From Bradyrhizobium sp. LTSP885 (GTDB taxonomy: Bacteria; Pseudomonadota; Alphaproteobacteria; Rhizobiales; Xanthobacteraceae): a stretch of DNA of 64,000 bases. Positions 1 to 8,854 of the stretch are shown here, piece after piece (the stretch's first letter is position 1; the number at the start of each line of letters is the position of its first letter). Below the pieces are notes generated by a model. It was given only the letters and a program-made list of their open reading frames with translations. It was not told the DNA's origin and did not search any database. The position numbers and the translations under genes were made by a program. The stretch is from NCBI RefSeq assembly GCF_000938305.1, contig NZ_JYMT01000004.1, forward strand, positions 124,001-188,000, in the 5' to 3' direction.

Positions 1-696
1 ATGGGTGGCGCAGCAGAAGAAATTGGTCGCGACCAGGATGATGAATTGCGGCGAGCGCAGCGCCTGCGCGCGCGTCATCTCCGCCTGCGGCCCTGCGCTG
101 GCGACCACAGCGGCTTGCGCGCCCTGAAGCGCTGGCGGACGACGCACCAGGAACGAGACCGGAATCATGATCGCCGCGACGATACCAGAGACAATCAGCA
201 TCGAGGTTCGCCAGCCATGGTTGGAGACGAGCCAGGCGGCGATCGGTGCCATCGTCATCGGCGCCATGCCCATGCCCGCCGACACCAGCGAGACGGCGAG
301 GCTGCGATGCGTCTCGAACCAGCCGGTGACGCAGGCCATCATCGGGGCGAAGATCGCGGCACAGGACGCGCCGACCATCAGGCCAAAGATGAACTGAAAC
401 GCCAGCAGCGACGGCGCCTGGCTGGCCAGCGCCAGGCTTGCCGCCAGCACGACCGACCCGGTCAGCACCACCGGCAGCGGCCCGAACCGGTCGGACAGCG
501 TGCCCCACGCCATGCTGGTGAAGGCCATCGCCAGGAAACCGATCGTCAGGGCGCTGGAGATGCCGGTCACCGACCACCCGGTCTCCCGCGCCATCGGCTG
601 CAGAAACACCGGCAGCGAGAACATGCCGCCGATCGCGACGCAGCCCAGCAGACCGCCCGCCGCGACGATCACCCAGCGGTAGTGAGAATTGCTCAT
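1..696 (-). CDS. MFS transporter, N-terminal part (cut by window edge)
   Basis: The reading frame runs leftward from an ATG at 696 to the first base of the window, so only the first 232 residues are present. A GGGAG ribosome site lies about 8 bases upstream, and an ATG six bases further upstream is followed at once by a stop. The protein starts MSNSHYRWVIVAAGGLLGC and has six to seven hydrophobic helices. The loop after helix 2 has the MFS signature form WGTLSDRFGPLPV, and the second half of that domain holds FETHRSLAVSLVSAGMG. It is an inner-membrane major facilitator. The substrate cannot be inferred, though the layout resembles monocarboxylate/oxalate-type carriers. The opposite strand is also open over this stretch but gives an Arg/His-rich translation with no family features. 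Confidence 0.85.
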   Translation of the reverse strand, partial: MSNSHYRWVIVAAGGLLGCVAIGGMFSLPVFLQPMARETGWSVTGISSALTIGFLAMAFTSMAWGTLSDRFGPLPVVLTGSVVLAASLALASQAPSLLAFQFIFGLMVGASCAAIFAPMMACVTGWFETHRSLAVSLVSAGMGMAPMTMAPIAAWLVSNHGWRTSMLIVSGIVAAIMIPVSFLVRRPPALQGAQAAVVASAGPQAEMTRAQALRSPQFIILVATNFFCCATH

Positions 697-905
697 TCCA
701 TATCTCCCAGTGCAGCTTGGTCTGGATGGAAGACGAACGGGGTGGCGCGGAACCGACAGGCGATTGTAGCTCCGGTTCACTTTTTTGCGAGGGCGGCTGA
801 GTTCGCAAATGCTTCTAAAGCTGGACTACGAGGCGGTCCCCTTGCCGAAGACGTCTCCATCCGCTCGGGACGACCTCGTGCTGGCGAGCCTCGACGATAC
901 CAGCC

Positions 906-2036
906 TCACCTCGCGGTGATCGGATCAATCGCGGCCTGGCCGCTTCGCGTCAAGGCCCCGCAGCGCTCGACGTCGAAGGCCGGATCGCCGGTCCAGGAGT
1001 AGTAGAGGAGTCCGGTGAGACGCCGCTCGCGGATCCATTGCGCGAAATCGCCCATCATCTCCTGCACGAGCTGACTGCGCGCCGCCTCGTCCGCGGCGCA
1101 GGTCTTGCTGCCATAGCTGAACCCCCATTCAGTGATCCAGCACGGCTTGCCGCCGGCCGAGCCGGCAGCGGCACAGACCGGCTGGATCAGCGCCGCGAGG
1201 CGTCGCGCGCGATGGATCGCCGACGTCTTGTCGCCCGGGTGGTCGGCCCAGGGATAGGTGTGGAGATTATATGCGTCGACGAGCTGATCGAGCCCGTTGG
1301 CACGCATGAACGCGATCGTCGCGCCGACGCTCACCCCGTCATAGGGCTTCGGCGTCGGCCAGGGGCCTTCCTCGACGATGTCGACCACGCTCGTGGGCAG
1401 CAGGGGCGTATGCGTGTTCAGCCTGGAATGGTCCCGCACCTGCTTCAATGCGGCCAGGACCTTGAGATATTGTAGATAGCCTTTTGCGACCTTTTGTCCT
1501 TCGGGATCATGATAGAGATCGTTCAGCCCCAGCACCCGGCCCTGGCCCGGAAGGCTGAAGTCTGGATTGTCCCCGGCCATGTTGATCTCGTTCTCGAACT
1601 CCAGGGCGGCGAGGGCGATGCCGTCGGCGTCGAGCTTGTCTAGGAGTTGCTGAAAATACGGTCGGGACAGCTCCGGGCTGAGAGAGGAGATCAGCGGTCC
1701 TGCCCACATGTTTGGAAATTCCTTCGCCCGGTAAGGCCGCTGCGGGGCGTCGGGCGGATAGAGGCCGTGGAGAATGAGATCGACCGCGATGTTGTGGGTA
1801 TGGGCCCGCGCGATGAAGGCGATGTTCTTGTCCAGATCCTGCTGATACATGCCGAACCGGATCACGCGCACGCCGGCGGACGCGATCCGGGCGAGCGCGG
1901 CATCCTGTTCCGCCTCGCTGAACTGCAACGGATGCACGAAATCGACGCCGCGGACGGCGTTTTGGGCACGGGCCGCCAGCGGCGCGAACAGCAAGACCAA
2001 CGCAGCAAGAAAAGCAAACCGTTTCATTTTGGGCAT
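906..2036 (-). CDS. Secreted glycoside hydrolase-like (clan GH-A TIM barrel) protein
   Basis: This 376-residue protein has an N-terminal signal peptide (MKRFAFLAALVLLFAPLAARA), so it is probably periplasmic or secreted. The mature part looks like a clan GH-A (beta/alpha)8 glycosidase. An acid/base candidate sits in EFENEIN (about residue 147), at the usual end of strand 4, and a nucleophile candidate in WITEWGFS (about residue 300), near strand 7. The segment LHTYPWADH between them fits an active-site loop. The exact GH family and substrate are not recognisable. The third codon after the first ATG is also ATG (MKRF at 2027) and may be the true start. It lies on the same strand as the AhpD-like gene upstream with a 22-base gap, so co-transcription is possible. 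Confidence 0.7.
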   Translation of the reverse strand: MPKMKRFAFLAALVLLFAPLAARAQNAVRGVDFVHPLQFSEAEQDAALARIASAGVRVIRFGMYQQDLDKNIAFIARAHTHNIAVDLILHGLYPPDAPQRPYRAKEFPNMWAGPLISSLSPELSRPYFQQLLDKLDADGIALAALEFENEINMAGDNPDFSLPGQGRVLGLNDLYHDPEGQKVAKGYLQYLKVLAALKQVRDHSRLNTHTPLLPTSVVDIVEEGPWPTPKPYDGVSVGATIAFMRANGLDQLVDAYNLHTYPWADHPGDKTSAIHRARRLAALIQPVCAAAGSAGGKPCWITEWGFSYGSKTCAADEAARSQLVQEMMGDFAQWIRERRLTGLLYYSWTGDPAFDVERCGALTRSGQAAIDPITAR

Positions 2037-2058
2037 CAGCAGCTCCGCGACGCCTGCC

Positions 2059-2610
2059 TCACTCGGCGGCCTCGCGATGCGGAACGCCCTGCTCGATGTC
2101 GAGTTGCAGGATGTCGTTGAAACGGTTGAACGCGCCGCAGAGCGCGATCCGCCATGTCAGCTCGACGATCTGGGCTTCCGAAAAATGGCCGCGAAGGCGC
2201 TCGAAGATCTCGTCGCGGGTCTTGTTCCAGTTGTTGGTGACAGCGATCGTGTATTCGACCACGAGCTTGTCGACGGCGTCGAGCTCGGGATGATCCTTAT
2301 AGTCGAGCAGCCGTTCGGCGCCGGCTTCCGAGACGCCCTGGATTGCGAGCTTCGGCGCATGGTGCGAGACGCAATAGTCGCACTTGTTCAACAGCGACAC
2401 CGTTACCAGCGCCAGCTCGAGATGGCGCTTCGACAGCACGGCCTCGTTGGCGAGATCGACCAGCAGCGACCACATATGCTTGAAGATCGGCGGCCGCTGC
2501 GCCATCACCCCGGCCTGGTTTTCGAACGCGCCATAGGTCGTCATCTTGTCCCACAGCGGCTGGAGCGCCGGCGGCAGGTCGTCCCTGGTCTTGATGGACA
2601 CGCGTGACAT
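2059..2610 (-). CDS. Carboxymuconolactone decarboxylase / AhpD-like family protein
   Basis: The 183-residue protein has the CMD/AhpD core. The CDYCVSHHAPKL segment (about residues 77-88) matches the family's redox motif CxxC followed by H, which in AhpD carries the peroxidase-linked disulfide. The flanking helices (LSKRHLELALVTVSLLNKC before, AVDKLVVEYTIAVTNNWN after) fit the all-helical fold. The C-terminal half, AQIVELTWRIALCGAFNRFNDIL, repeats the helix pattern. Many relatives act in peroxide defence or as decarboxylases, and the sequence does not decide between these. The start is an ATG at 2610, and about 130 non-coding bases separate it from the end of the BamA-like gene. Confidence 0.85.
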   Translation of the reverse strand: MSRVSIKTRDDLPPALQPLWDKMTTYGAFENQAGVMAQRPPIFKHMWSLLVDLANEAVLSKRHLELALVTVSLLNKCDYCVSHHAPKLAIQGVSEAGAERLLDYKDHPELDAVDKLVVEYTIAVTNNWNKTRDEIFERLRGHFSEAQIVELTWRIALCGAFNRFNDILQLDIEQGVPHREAAE

Positions 2611-2739
2611 TCATTTCACCCCGGATCGGAATTGCATCGGCCCAGCCTGCCTCTGTTCGCAGGCTGCCGCAAGCCGCACAATTGCAAGCGTCACGCGAAG
2701 AAATGGCGCAACTCGGCGGCAAGTCGATCGATCGCGATC

Positions 2740-5253
2740 TTAGAATGACGTCCCTCCCCCGAACCTGAACTCCTGCACAATGTCGTACTTGCCTTTCGTG
2801 ATGGGTATCGCGTAGTCGAACCGAAGCGGTCCAAATGGCGACGCCCAGATCAGACCGACACCCACCGAGGTTCTCACCACGTTGTTGTCGTCGTACTGAA
2901 GACCACAGTTCGGACAGGAGGGCGTATTCACCTCGCCCGTCGCGGTCCACGACGTCGGTCCCTGGTAACCCCAAAGCGAGCCGGCATCCGCATAGACCGC
3001 TCCCTTGAGTCCAACCTCCGAGGGCAAGAACCAGAATGGCATCTGCAACTCGAACGATGCACCCCAGTACTTCGTGCCACCCAGCGCATCCCCCGTCACG
3101 CCAAAGTTCGCATAGGTGATGTCGCGCGGCCCGATACCATTCGAGGCAAAGCCGCGCACGAGATTTGGTCCCATCTGGAACTGATCGAGCATGCGCAGCT
3201 CATTGTCGCCGACCTTGGTCAGAACGCCGCCTTGCAGGTGAATCAGTCCGACAATATCGGCCACCATGGGCGCGTAGTATTTTGCGTCGACCGTACTCTT
3301 CAAATAGCTGACATCGCCGCCGACGCCAGCAAAGTCCTGCTTGAAATCGATCAGGAGGCCATCGGTCGGGTTCTTGGTGTTATCGAGGGTATTATAGGTC
3401 AGGGTGTATCCGATCTGGGAGGTCCAGGTCGGACCCGCGGCCAGCTCCTCGCGCACCGGCAACGTGGATTCGCCGTCACCGTAGCAACCATATCCGTAAA
3501 CGCCGGAATCGGTCGCGTTGGTCGGATCCACGCCTTTCAGGACGCTCTGAATGTAAGCGGGCGTGGGATTGAACGCGAGCGACGGATTGGATGGATTGTT
3601 ATTGCAGTTCGCCAAGGTGCTATCGAGCGTGATTTCCTGCTGGTAGAGCGAGTACCGCAGCTGGAGAGTCAGGTCCTCGCGCAAGGCCAGACCGAGCCGT
3701 GGCGAGAACCCGATCGTCTTCACGCCGTAGGTGGTGTAGTCCGTCGGAAGTTGCTCCTTGTAGTATGCGTCCAGCCCGAGCGCTATGCGGTAGTCCAGCA
3801 GGTATGGCTCGACAAAGGACAGCGAAAGGCCGCGTGAGTATTGGCCGTAGCTGACCGTTGCTTTCGCAAACAGACCGCGGCCGAGCAAATTGCGCTCGGA
3901 AACGCTGACCTCGGCGAGCGCGCCGTCGGACGTGGAATAGCCGCCCGAAATCGAGAAATCACCGGTCGATTTTTCCTCGAGATCGACAATCAGGATCACA
4001 CGATCGCTCGACGAACCCGGCTCCGTGGCGATCTTGACCGACTTGAAGTAGTCCAGATTCTTCAGCCGCCGCTCGGCACGATCGACCAGCGCGCGGTTAT
4101 ACGCGTCGCCCTCGGAGAGATCGAACTCGCGGCGAATGACGTAATCGCGCGTGCGGCTGTTGCCGCGAATCTCGATGCGCTCGATATACGTCCGCGGCCC
4201 CTCTTCCACCCGAAACACGATTGCGACCATGTGTGCTTCGAAGTTGCGATCGCCATCGGGGCGAACTGCCGCGAAGGCATAACCGCGGCGCGAGGCCTCG
4301 ATCTGCATGTCCTCGACCGATTTCTCGACCGCTTCGGCATTGTAGAGCGCCCCTTCGCTCACGCGCGAGAACGGGCGCAGGGTATTCGGGTCGAATCCCC
4401 TGATGTTCGATCGGAAGCCCACCGTCGAAACGCGATACTCCTGTCCTTCCTCGATCTTGAACGTGACGAGAAAACCCTTGCGCGCCGGATCGTACTCGGT
4501 CAACGCCGCCACGACCTGGACGTCCGCAAAGCCGCGCTTCAGGTAGAACCGGCGGATCAGGTCACGATCGGCCTCGACGCGATCGGGATCGTAGATGTCG
4601 TTGTTGCCGAGAAAACTCAGAAAGTTGCCCTCATGCGTCTTGATCACGTCTTTCAGGCGCGCCGCCGAAAAACTGCTGTTGCCGATGAACTCGACCCCCT
4701 TGACGCCGGTCTTTGCTCCTTCCTCGATCGTGAAAACGAGGTCGACGCGATTGTTCGGCTGCTCGATGATCTCCGGCGTGACGTGGACGTCGTAGCGGCC
4801 GGACCGCCGATAGATTTCGGCGATTCGCAATGCATCGGACTGCACCATGGGTCGTGACAGCGTGCCTCGCGGCTTGGACTGCACCTCGCCCGAGAGCTGC
4901 TCGTCCTTGATCTTCTTGTTGCCTTCAAACGCAACACGGCCGATCGCCGGATTCTCGATCACCGAAACGATGATCCGGCCGCCGGCATGATTGATCTTGA
5001 CGTCCTGGAACAGCCCGGTCTCGACCAGCACTTTGAGCCCGTCGTCAATCTCGGACTGATCGAGATGTCCGCCGGCGCCCAGCTTGAAATAGGAGCGGAT
5101 GGTCTCCGCCTCGATCCGGCGGTTGCCTTCGACCGTGATCGCATCGAGAGATTCGGCTGCCGCCGGAGCCAACAATAGCCATCTGCTCGGCGTCCCCAGG
5201 ATCGACAAACCCGCGATCACGATCGCCGCGACAACGCTCCGCCACGTCTTCAT
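2740..5253 (-). CDS. BamA-family outer membrane protein (POTRA repeats plus beta-barrel)
   Basis: The best start is the ATG at 5253 (MKTWRSVVAAIVIAG), giving 837 residues with a signal peptide ending near AAAE. The frame is open about 220 bases further upstream, but that part does not look like protein. About five POTRA-type repeats follow (roughly residues 35-425), recognisable from ITVEGNRRIEAETIRSYF, VAFEGNKKIKDEQL, VEFIGNSSFSAARLKDVI and IEIRGNSRTRDYVIRREF. The D15/Omp85 barrel starts at GGYSTSDGALAEVSVSERN. The chain ends in a terminal phenylalanine (FGGGTSF), as outer-membrane barrels do. BamA folds barrel proteins into the outer membrane. The usual alphaproteobacterial partners (rseP, lpxD, fabZ, lpxA) are absent here, so this may be a second, accessory copy. 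Confidence 0.93.
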   Translation of the reverse strand: MKTWRSVVAAIVIAGLSILGTPSRWLLLAPAAAESLDAITVEGNRRIEAETIRSYFKLGAGGHLDQSEIDDGLKVLVETGLFQDVKINHAGGRIIVSVIENPAIGRVAFEGNKKIKDEQLSGEVQSKPRGTLSRPMVQSDALRIAEIYRRSGRYDVHVTPEIIEQPNNRVDLVFTIEEGAKTGVKGVEFIGNSSFSAARLKDVIKTHEGNFLSFLGNNDIYDPDRVEADRDLIRRFYLKRGFADVQVVAALTEYDPARKGFLVTFKIEEGQEYRVSTVGFRSNIRGFDPNTLRPFSRVSEGALYNAEAVEKSVEDMQIEASRRGYAFAAVRPDGDRNFEAHMVAIVFRVEEGPRTYIERIEIRGNSRTRDYVIRREFDLSEGDAYNRALVDRAERRLKNLDYFKSVKIATEPGSSSDRVILIVDLEEKSTGDFSISGGYSTSDGALAEVSVSERNLLGRGLFAKATVSYGQYSRGLSLSFVEPYLLDYRIALGLDAYYKEQLPTDYTTYGVKTIGFSPRLGLALREDLTLQLRYSLYQQEITLDSTLANCNNNPSNPSLAFNPTPAYIQSVLKGVDPTNATDSGVYGYGCYGDGESTLPVREELAAGPTWTSQIGYTLTYNTLDNTKNPTDGLLIDFKQDFAGVGGDVSYLKSTVDAKYYAPMVADIVGLIHLQGGVLTKVGDNELRMLDQFQMGPNLVRGFASNGIGPRDITYANFGVTGDALGGTKYWGASFELQMPFWFLPSEVGLKGAVYADAGSLWGYQGPTSWTATGEVNTPSCPNCGLQYDDNNVVRTSVGVGLIWASPFGPLRFDYAIPITKGKYDIVQEFRFGGGTSF

Positions 5254-5550
5254 TCCACACCTCACCAACAACACGCTCGTTGTGACGGGACGGCGATGGC
5301 TACGGTGTGGCTCCAAAGTTGCGGGATTATTTCCAGTGATTTGGGACTGTGAGCGCAACGCGACGCCAGGCGCCTGCGCGGCGCGGCTGCCATTCGCTCT
5401 ATTCTGCTCGCCTCCATGCAGCTCGATGCGCAGCGCAGCGCCCCTGTCCGGCCAGCGCACAGCAATGTTGCGCAAGAAGCCGATCGTTTACTTCAGGAAC
5501 AGCCGATGCCAGAGCCAACTGGGCTCCGCGCTGACAGGTGGAAAGAAACG

Positions 5551-5946
5551 ATGAGTACGACCACGAGCAAGATGAAACGCGTGCTGCTTGTCACCACTGT
5601 TGGGTTCTCTCTCGGGTGCTCTCTTGGGCTTGCTCTTTGCTGCAACAGCGTGGCCGCTGCAGACCGGCGGCGGAAAGCGCCCGCAATCAGCTCCGTCTAC
5701 GATTACGGCCCGACCGGACCGAACCACTCCTACCAGGCCGGGCCGCGCACCCGGATCTATGTGACCACACGATCATGGTTGGACGCCGGGACGGAAGTCT
5801 TGCCTGGCGAGCGCAAGTTCACTGACTATGCCTTTCCGCCCGCCTCCTCGTTTGCCCGGGACAACAACAGCCGGCCACTCGATCGAGCACCGCTAAGCCC
5901 TGCGTCCGACCTCGGCGGATACCCGGATCAATTTCCGCTTTACTGA
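5551..5946 (+). CDS. Small secreted protein of unknown function
   Basis: From the ATG at 5551, preceded by a GGAAAG ribosome site, 131 residues are encoded. A signal peptide is clear (KMKRVLLVTTVGFSLGCSLG, ending near SVAAA). The mature part of about 95 residues is Pro, Arg, Ser and Tyr rich with no recognised domain. It contains RIYVTTRSWLDAGTEVLPGE and ends YPDQFPLY. Two cysteines sit late in the signal region. They do not form a clean lipobox, so lipoprotein status is uncertain. It is divergent from the BamA-like gene with about 300 bases between and could be an envelope protein. Confidence 0.7.
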   Translation: MSTTTSKMKRVLLVTTVGFSLGCSLGLALCCNSVAAADRRRKAPAISSVYDYGPTGPNHSYQAGPRTRIYVTTRSWLDAGTEVLPGERKFTDYAFPPASSFARDNNSRPLDRAPLSPASDLGGYPDQFPLY

Positions 5947-6129
5947 GAGACGCAAAACGCTCTTGCAGGCTGTCGTACGCCGGCCTCCCGATTTGTTTCC
6001 AGTCGGGAGCGCCCCCTTACATTCCAGAAACACTATGCTGACGAAAAGGCACAATCCCGCCCACAAGTGACGCATATGCTGGTCAATCTGACGGCCGGGC
6101 GCGCGCTTCCGCGCGCACAATGATGACCA

Positions 6130-6864
6130 GTGCAGCGGCCTCCGACCATGCTTACGAGCTCTCCAAGAATCCTGATCGTCGAAGACGACCAGCAGACCAG
6201 AGACCTGATTGCCCGTTACCTGCGGGATCAATCATGCCTGGTCGCCACCGCCTCGAATGGTCGGGAGATGGATCGCTACCTTGCCGGACATTCACTCGAT
6301 CTTGTCATCCTCGATCTCATGCTGCCAGGAGAAGACGGACTGAGCCTGTGTCATCGTCTTCGCAACGACTCGGCGATTCCGATCATCATACTCACCGCGA
6401 AGGGTGAGGACCTCGACCGGATCCTCGGACTTGAAATGGGGGCGGATGACTATCTTTCCAAACCCTTCAATCCGCGCGAGCTGCTGGCGAGGATCAACGC
6501 TGTCCTGCGTCGCCAGGCTGGCCTTCTCGACCGATCCGGCCGGAGCTCCGCTCGCTTGCGCTTTCAGCACTGGATCATTGATCTTCGGCTGCGCGAACTG
6601 CGCGATCCCGAAGGAGCCCAGGTGCCGCTGACGAGCGCGGAATTCGATCTCCTGCAGGCGTTTTGCGAGCGTCCTGGGAGGATTTTGACGCGGGACGGTT
6701 TGCTGAGCATGACGCGCAGCCGCCCTGCCAGTCCCTTCGGGCGCAGCATCGATGTGCTGGTCAGCCGGCTTCGCCGCAAGCTCGATATGATCGAGGGCTC
6801 ATCCGTGATCAGGACAGTCCGAACGGGCGGATACATCTTCACGCCTGATGTGGAAGACGCATGA
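6130..6864 (+). CDS. OmpR/PhoB-family response regulator
   Basis: This is a cytoplasmic two-domain DNA-binding response regulator. The receiver has the acidic pair in ILIVEDDQQ, the phosphoacceptor Asp in VILDLMLPGEDG (about residue 62), the Thr in IILTAKGED and the Lys in LSKPFNPREL. The C-terminal winged helix ends in the typical SIDVLVSRLRRKLD followed by IRTVRTGGYIF. The given start is a GTG at 6130. An ATG at 6148 (MLTSSPRILIVEDD) is equally possible, since neither has a strong ribosome site. Its stop overlaps the ATG of the histidine kinase gene by four bases, so the two are translationally coupled and form a cognate pair. Confidence 0.93.
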   Translation: MQRPPTMLTSSPRILIVEDDQQTRDLIARYLRDQSCLVATASNGREMDRYLAGHSLDLVILDLMLPGEDGLSLCHRLRNDSAIPIIILTAKGEDLDRILGLEMGADDYLSKPFNPRELLARINAVLRRQAGLLDRSGRSSARLRFQHWIIDLRLRELRDPEGAQVPLTSAEFDLLQAFCERPGRILTRDGLLSMTRSRPASPFGRSIDVLVSRLRRKLDMIEGSSVIRTVRTGGYIFTPDVEDA

Positions 6865-8207
6865 ATTGGACCCGGAGAATTGTCACGCTTTTCAGCTTTC
6901 GGCGGATCAGCGGCCAGATCGCTGCGCTTATTCTGATTTCGCTCGTACTGATCCACGTGCTCATCGCGCTCTATGTCGTCGGCCAGAAGCCGCGATCTTT
7001 CGCGGAAAGACCTATCCATCAGTTCCAACTGATTGCGAAACTCCTTGCCGAGACACCCGCGGCCGGCCGCGCGGTCCTCCTTGAGGCGGTCGATCGGGCT
7101 TTTCCTCGCCTCCAGCTCACCTTGCGCGAAGGTGATCCGGGCCAGTCTGACGGCGCCCTTTCCGAGGTGCCAGGCGCCAACACCGTTGATGTGGATTTCT
7201 CCGCAAAGGGCACACTGGCCACGGTCCGATTGCCCGATGGCGCCGTGGTCGAAGCAACGATCGGCTCGCCACAAGTCCCGCCCTTTGTCGGAGGACTTTG
7301 GGCAAGCACGGTCCTGTTCCTGTTCGTGAGCGTCACACTGCTTGGCGTGTGGGCAGGTCGCGCGCTCAGCGCGCCGCTATCCGCGTTCGCCCGCGCTGCC
7401 GAGAACTTCAGTGTCAGCCAGACATCGGCACCCCTTCCCGAAACGGGGCCAGAGGAAATTCGCGCCGCGGCGGTCGCGCTTAATCGCATGCGTGAACGCA
7501 TCACCGCCCTGATGAACGACCGGACGAGAATGCTCGCCGCGATCAGTCACGATTTGCGAACGCCGATCACCCGCCTGCGGCTGAGGTCCGAATATATCGA
7601 GAACGAGGTACAACGCGCAGAAACCCTTCACGACCTCGACCAGATGCAGGCCATGCTGGAATCCGTGCTGTCATTCCTGAGCAGTGGCAGCGCGGCAAAG
7701 CCGACCCTGGTCAATGTGTCGGCTTTGCTGCACACAATCTGCGAGCAATTCTCCGATTGCGGTCATCTTGTGCGCTACCAGGGCCCTGTCAGAGCCCCAT
7801 TCACGATCCGCCCCGGCGAGATCAGCCGCGCTGTGACAAATCTGGTCGAAAACGCCGTTCGGTTCGGCAGCGAAGTCGATATCAGGCTGACCGCATGCGC
7901 GGACCAGGCCACCATCGAAGTGTCGGACAATGGTCCCGGGATTCCGGAGCACCGCAGGGCCGACATGTTGAAACCCTTCGTCCGAGGGGAAGAGGCCCGG
8001 ACCATGACCGAGAACAGCGGATTCGGACTCGGCCTTTCGATCGCTCAGGCCGCGGTCCACGGGCACGGCGGCGAACTTTCCCTGCACGACAATCGTCCGC
8101 AGGGCCTCACCGTCCGCATTGCGTTGCCAGGAGCGGGTTGCGATGGACTGGATCGAAGCGCGGCAAACTCGTCTCGTCCGGTGCTGCCCGAACAAGTCCC
8201 CGGATAG
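6861..8207 (+). CDS. Sensor histidine kinase
   Basis: The 448-residue kinase is the partner of the regulator directly upstream (ATGA overlap). Transmembrane helix 1 covers about residues 17-41 and helix 2 about 147-165, leaving a periplasmic sensor of roughly 105 residues. A HAMP-like linker follows (ALSAPLSAFARAAENFS). The dimerisation helix carries the phosphorylated histidine in AAISHDLRTPITRLRLRS (His230). The ATPase domain has the N box NLVENAVRFG, the G1 box DNGPGIP and the G2 box GFGLGLSIAQAAVHGHGG. The architecture is EnvZ-like. The stimulus is not evident. The convergent gene downstream encodes an exported EF-hand protein, so calcium is a possible but untested link. Confidence 0.93.
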   Translation: MNWTRRIVTLFSFRRISGQIAALILISLVLIHVLIALYVVGQKPRSFAERPIHQFQLIAKLLAETPAAGRAVLLEAVDRAFPRLQLTLREGDPGQSDGALSEVPGANTVDVDFSAKGTLATVRLPDGAVVEATIGSPQVPPFVGGLWASTVLFLFVSVTLLGVWAGRALSAPLSAFARAAENFSVSQTSAPLPETGPEEIRAAAVALNRMRERITALMNDRTRMLAAISHDLRTPITRLRLRSEYIENEVQRAETLHDLDQMQAMLESVLSFLSSGSAAKPTLVNVSALLHTICEQFSDCGHLVRYQGPVRAPFTIRPGEISRAVTNLVENAVRFGSEVDIRLTACADQATIEVSDNGPGIPEHRRADMLKPFVRGEEARTMTENSGFGLGLSIAQAAVHGHGGELSLHDNRPQGLTVRIALPGAGCDGLDRSAANSSRPVLPEQVPG

Positions 8208-8215
8208 GCTGAGCG

Positions 8216-8704
8216 TCAGGATTTCTTGCCTCTGCCGCCTGGTCGCTTCTGGTCCGTGCCGGTATCCTTGAGTTCCTCCGGCGTGACGCGGCAGTCGCCG
8301 TTCTTGTCGTGTTGCAGGATGAATTCGTTCGGCTTGCCGACGAACTCGCTGCGCGTAATCTTGCCATCCTGGTTTTCGTCGAAATAGCCGAAGTCGGCGT
8401 CGGCGAGCGCACTGCCCACCCGACGAACAACCTCGAACTCCGCAGGGGTCAGAATTCCGTCGTGGTTGCGGTCGGCGCGATCGAACGCCCGCCCGAGATA
8501 GCCTTTCCACTCGTCGCAGGTATAAACGCCATCACGATTGGCGTCCCAGCTCTCGGCCGTGCTGGCCGGCGAACGATCCCTACTCGATTGCGGGCGCGAC
8601 GAATCCTGATCCGGAGCCGGTTGCGCCAATGCAAAGGGCACCGCCGTGCAGAGCAGACTCACCATTGCGATCACTCCACAGATGGATGCCGACTTTCCGC
8701 GCAA
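8216..8704 (-). CDS. Exported EF-hand calcium-binding protein (TTG start)
   Basis: The protein has four EF-hand loops in a row: DANRDGVYTCDE, DRNHDGILTPAE, DENQDGKITRSE and DKNGDCRVTPEE. The last has Cys at position 6 where Gly is normal. I place the start at a TTG at 8704 because GGAGGAGAG lies exactly six bases upstream. This start also gives a complete signal peptide (RGKSASICGVIAMVSLLCTA, cleaved near ALAQ). The next ATG, at 8665, would leave the signal peptide without its basic N-region. The mature protein is periplasmic, about 130 residues, with a basic tail (RPGGRGKKS). It converges with the histidine kinase gene eight bases away. Confidence 0.82.
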   Translation of the reverse strand: MRGKSASICGVIAMVSLLCTAVPFALAQPAPDQDSSRPQSSRDRSPASTAESWDANRDGVYTCDEWKGYLGRAFDRADRNHDGILTPAEFEVVRRVGSALADADFGYFDENQDGKITRSEFVGKPNEFILQHDKNGDCRVTPEELKDTGTDQKRPGGRGKKS

Positions 8705-8854
8705 AATGATCTCTCCTCCGCGTCGTCCTGACGTCAGCCGGAGTTGTCGGTTCGCCGTGGCGGAAATGGGGAAGGACACGGCGCCGATACACCTCGTTAC
8801 AATTCGGACCGATGCGTTGCTCGCGCGGCGCAATGATCGAGCAGCGCAGCAGGA

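Noticed and set aside
1..1002. Long open frame on the plus strand at the left edge
   Set aside because: It is antisense to the MFS gene and rich in Arg, His and Gln, as expected for a shadow frame in GC-rich DNA.
3841..4857. 338-codon plus-strand frame inside the BamA-like gene
   Set aside because: The antisense translation has no family features, and the minus strand gives a complete BamA.
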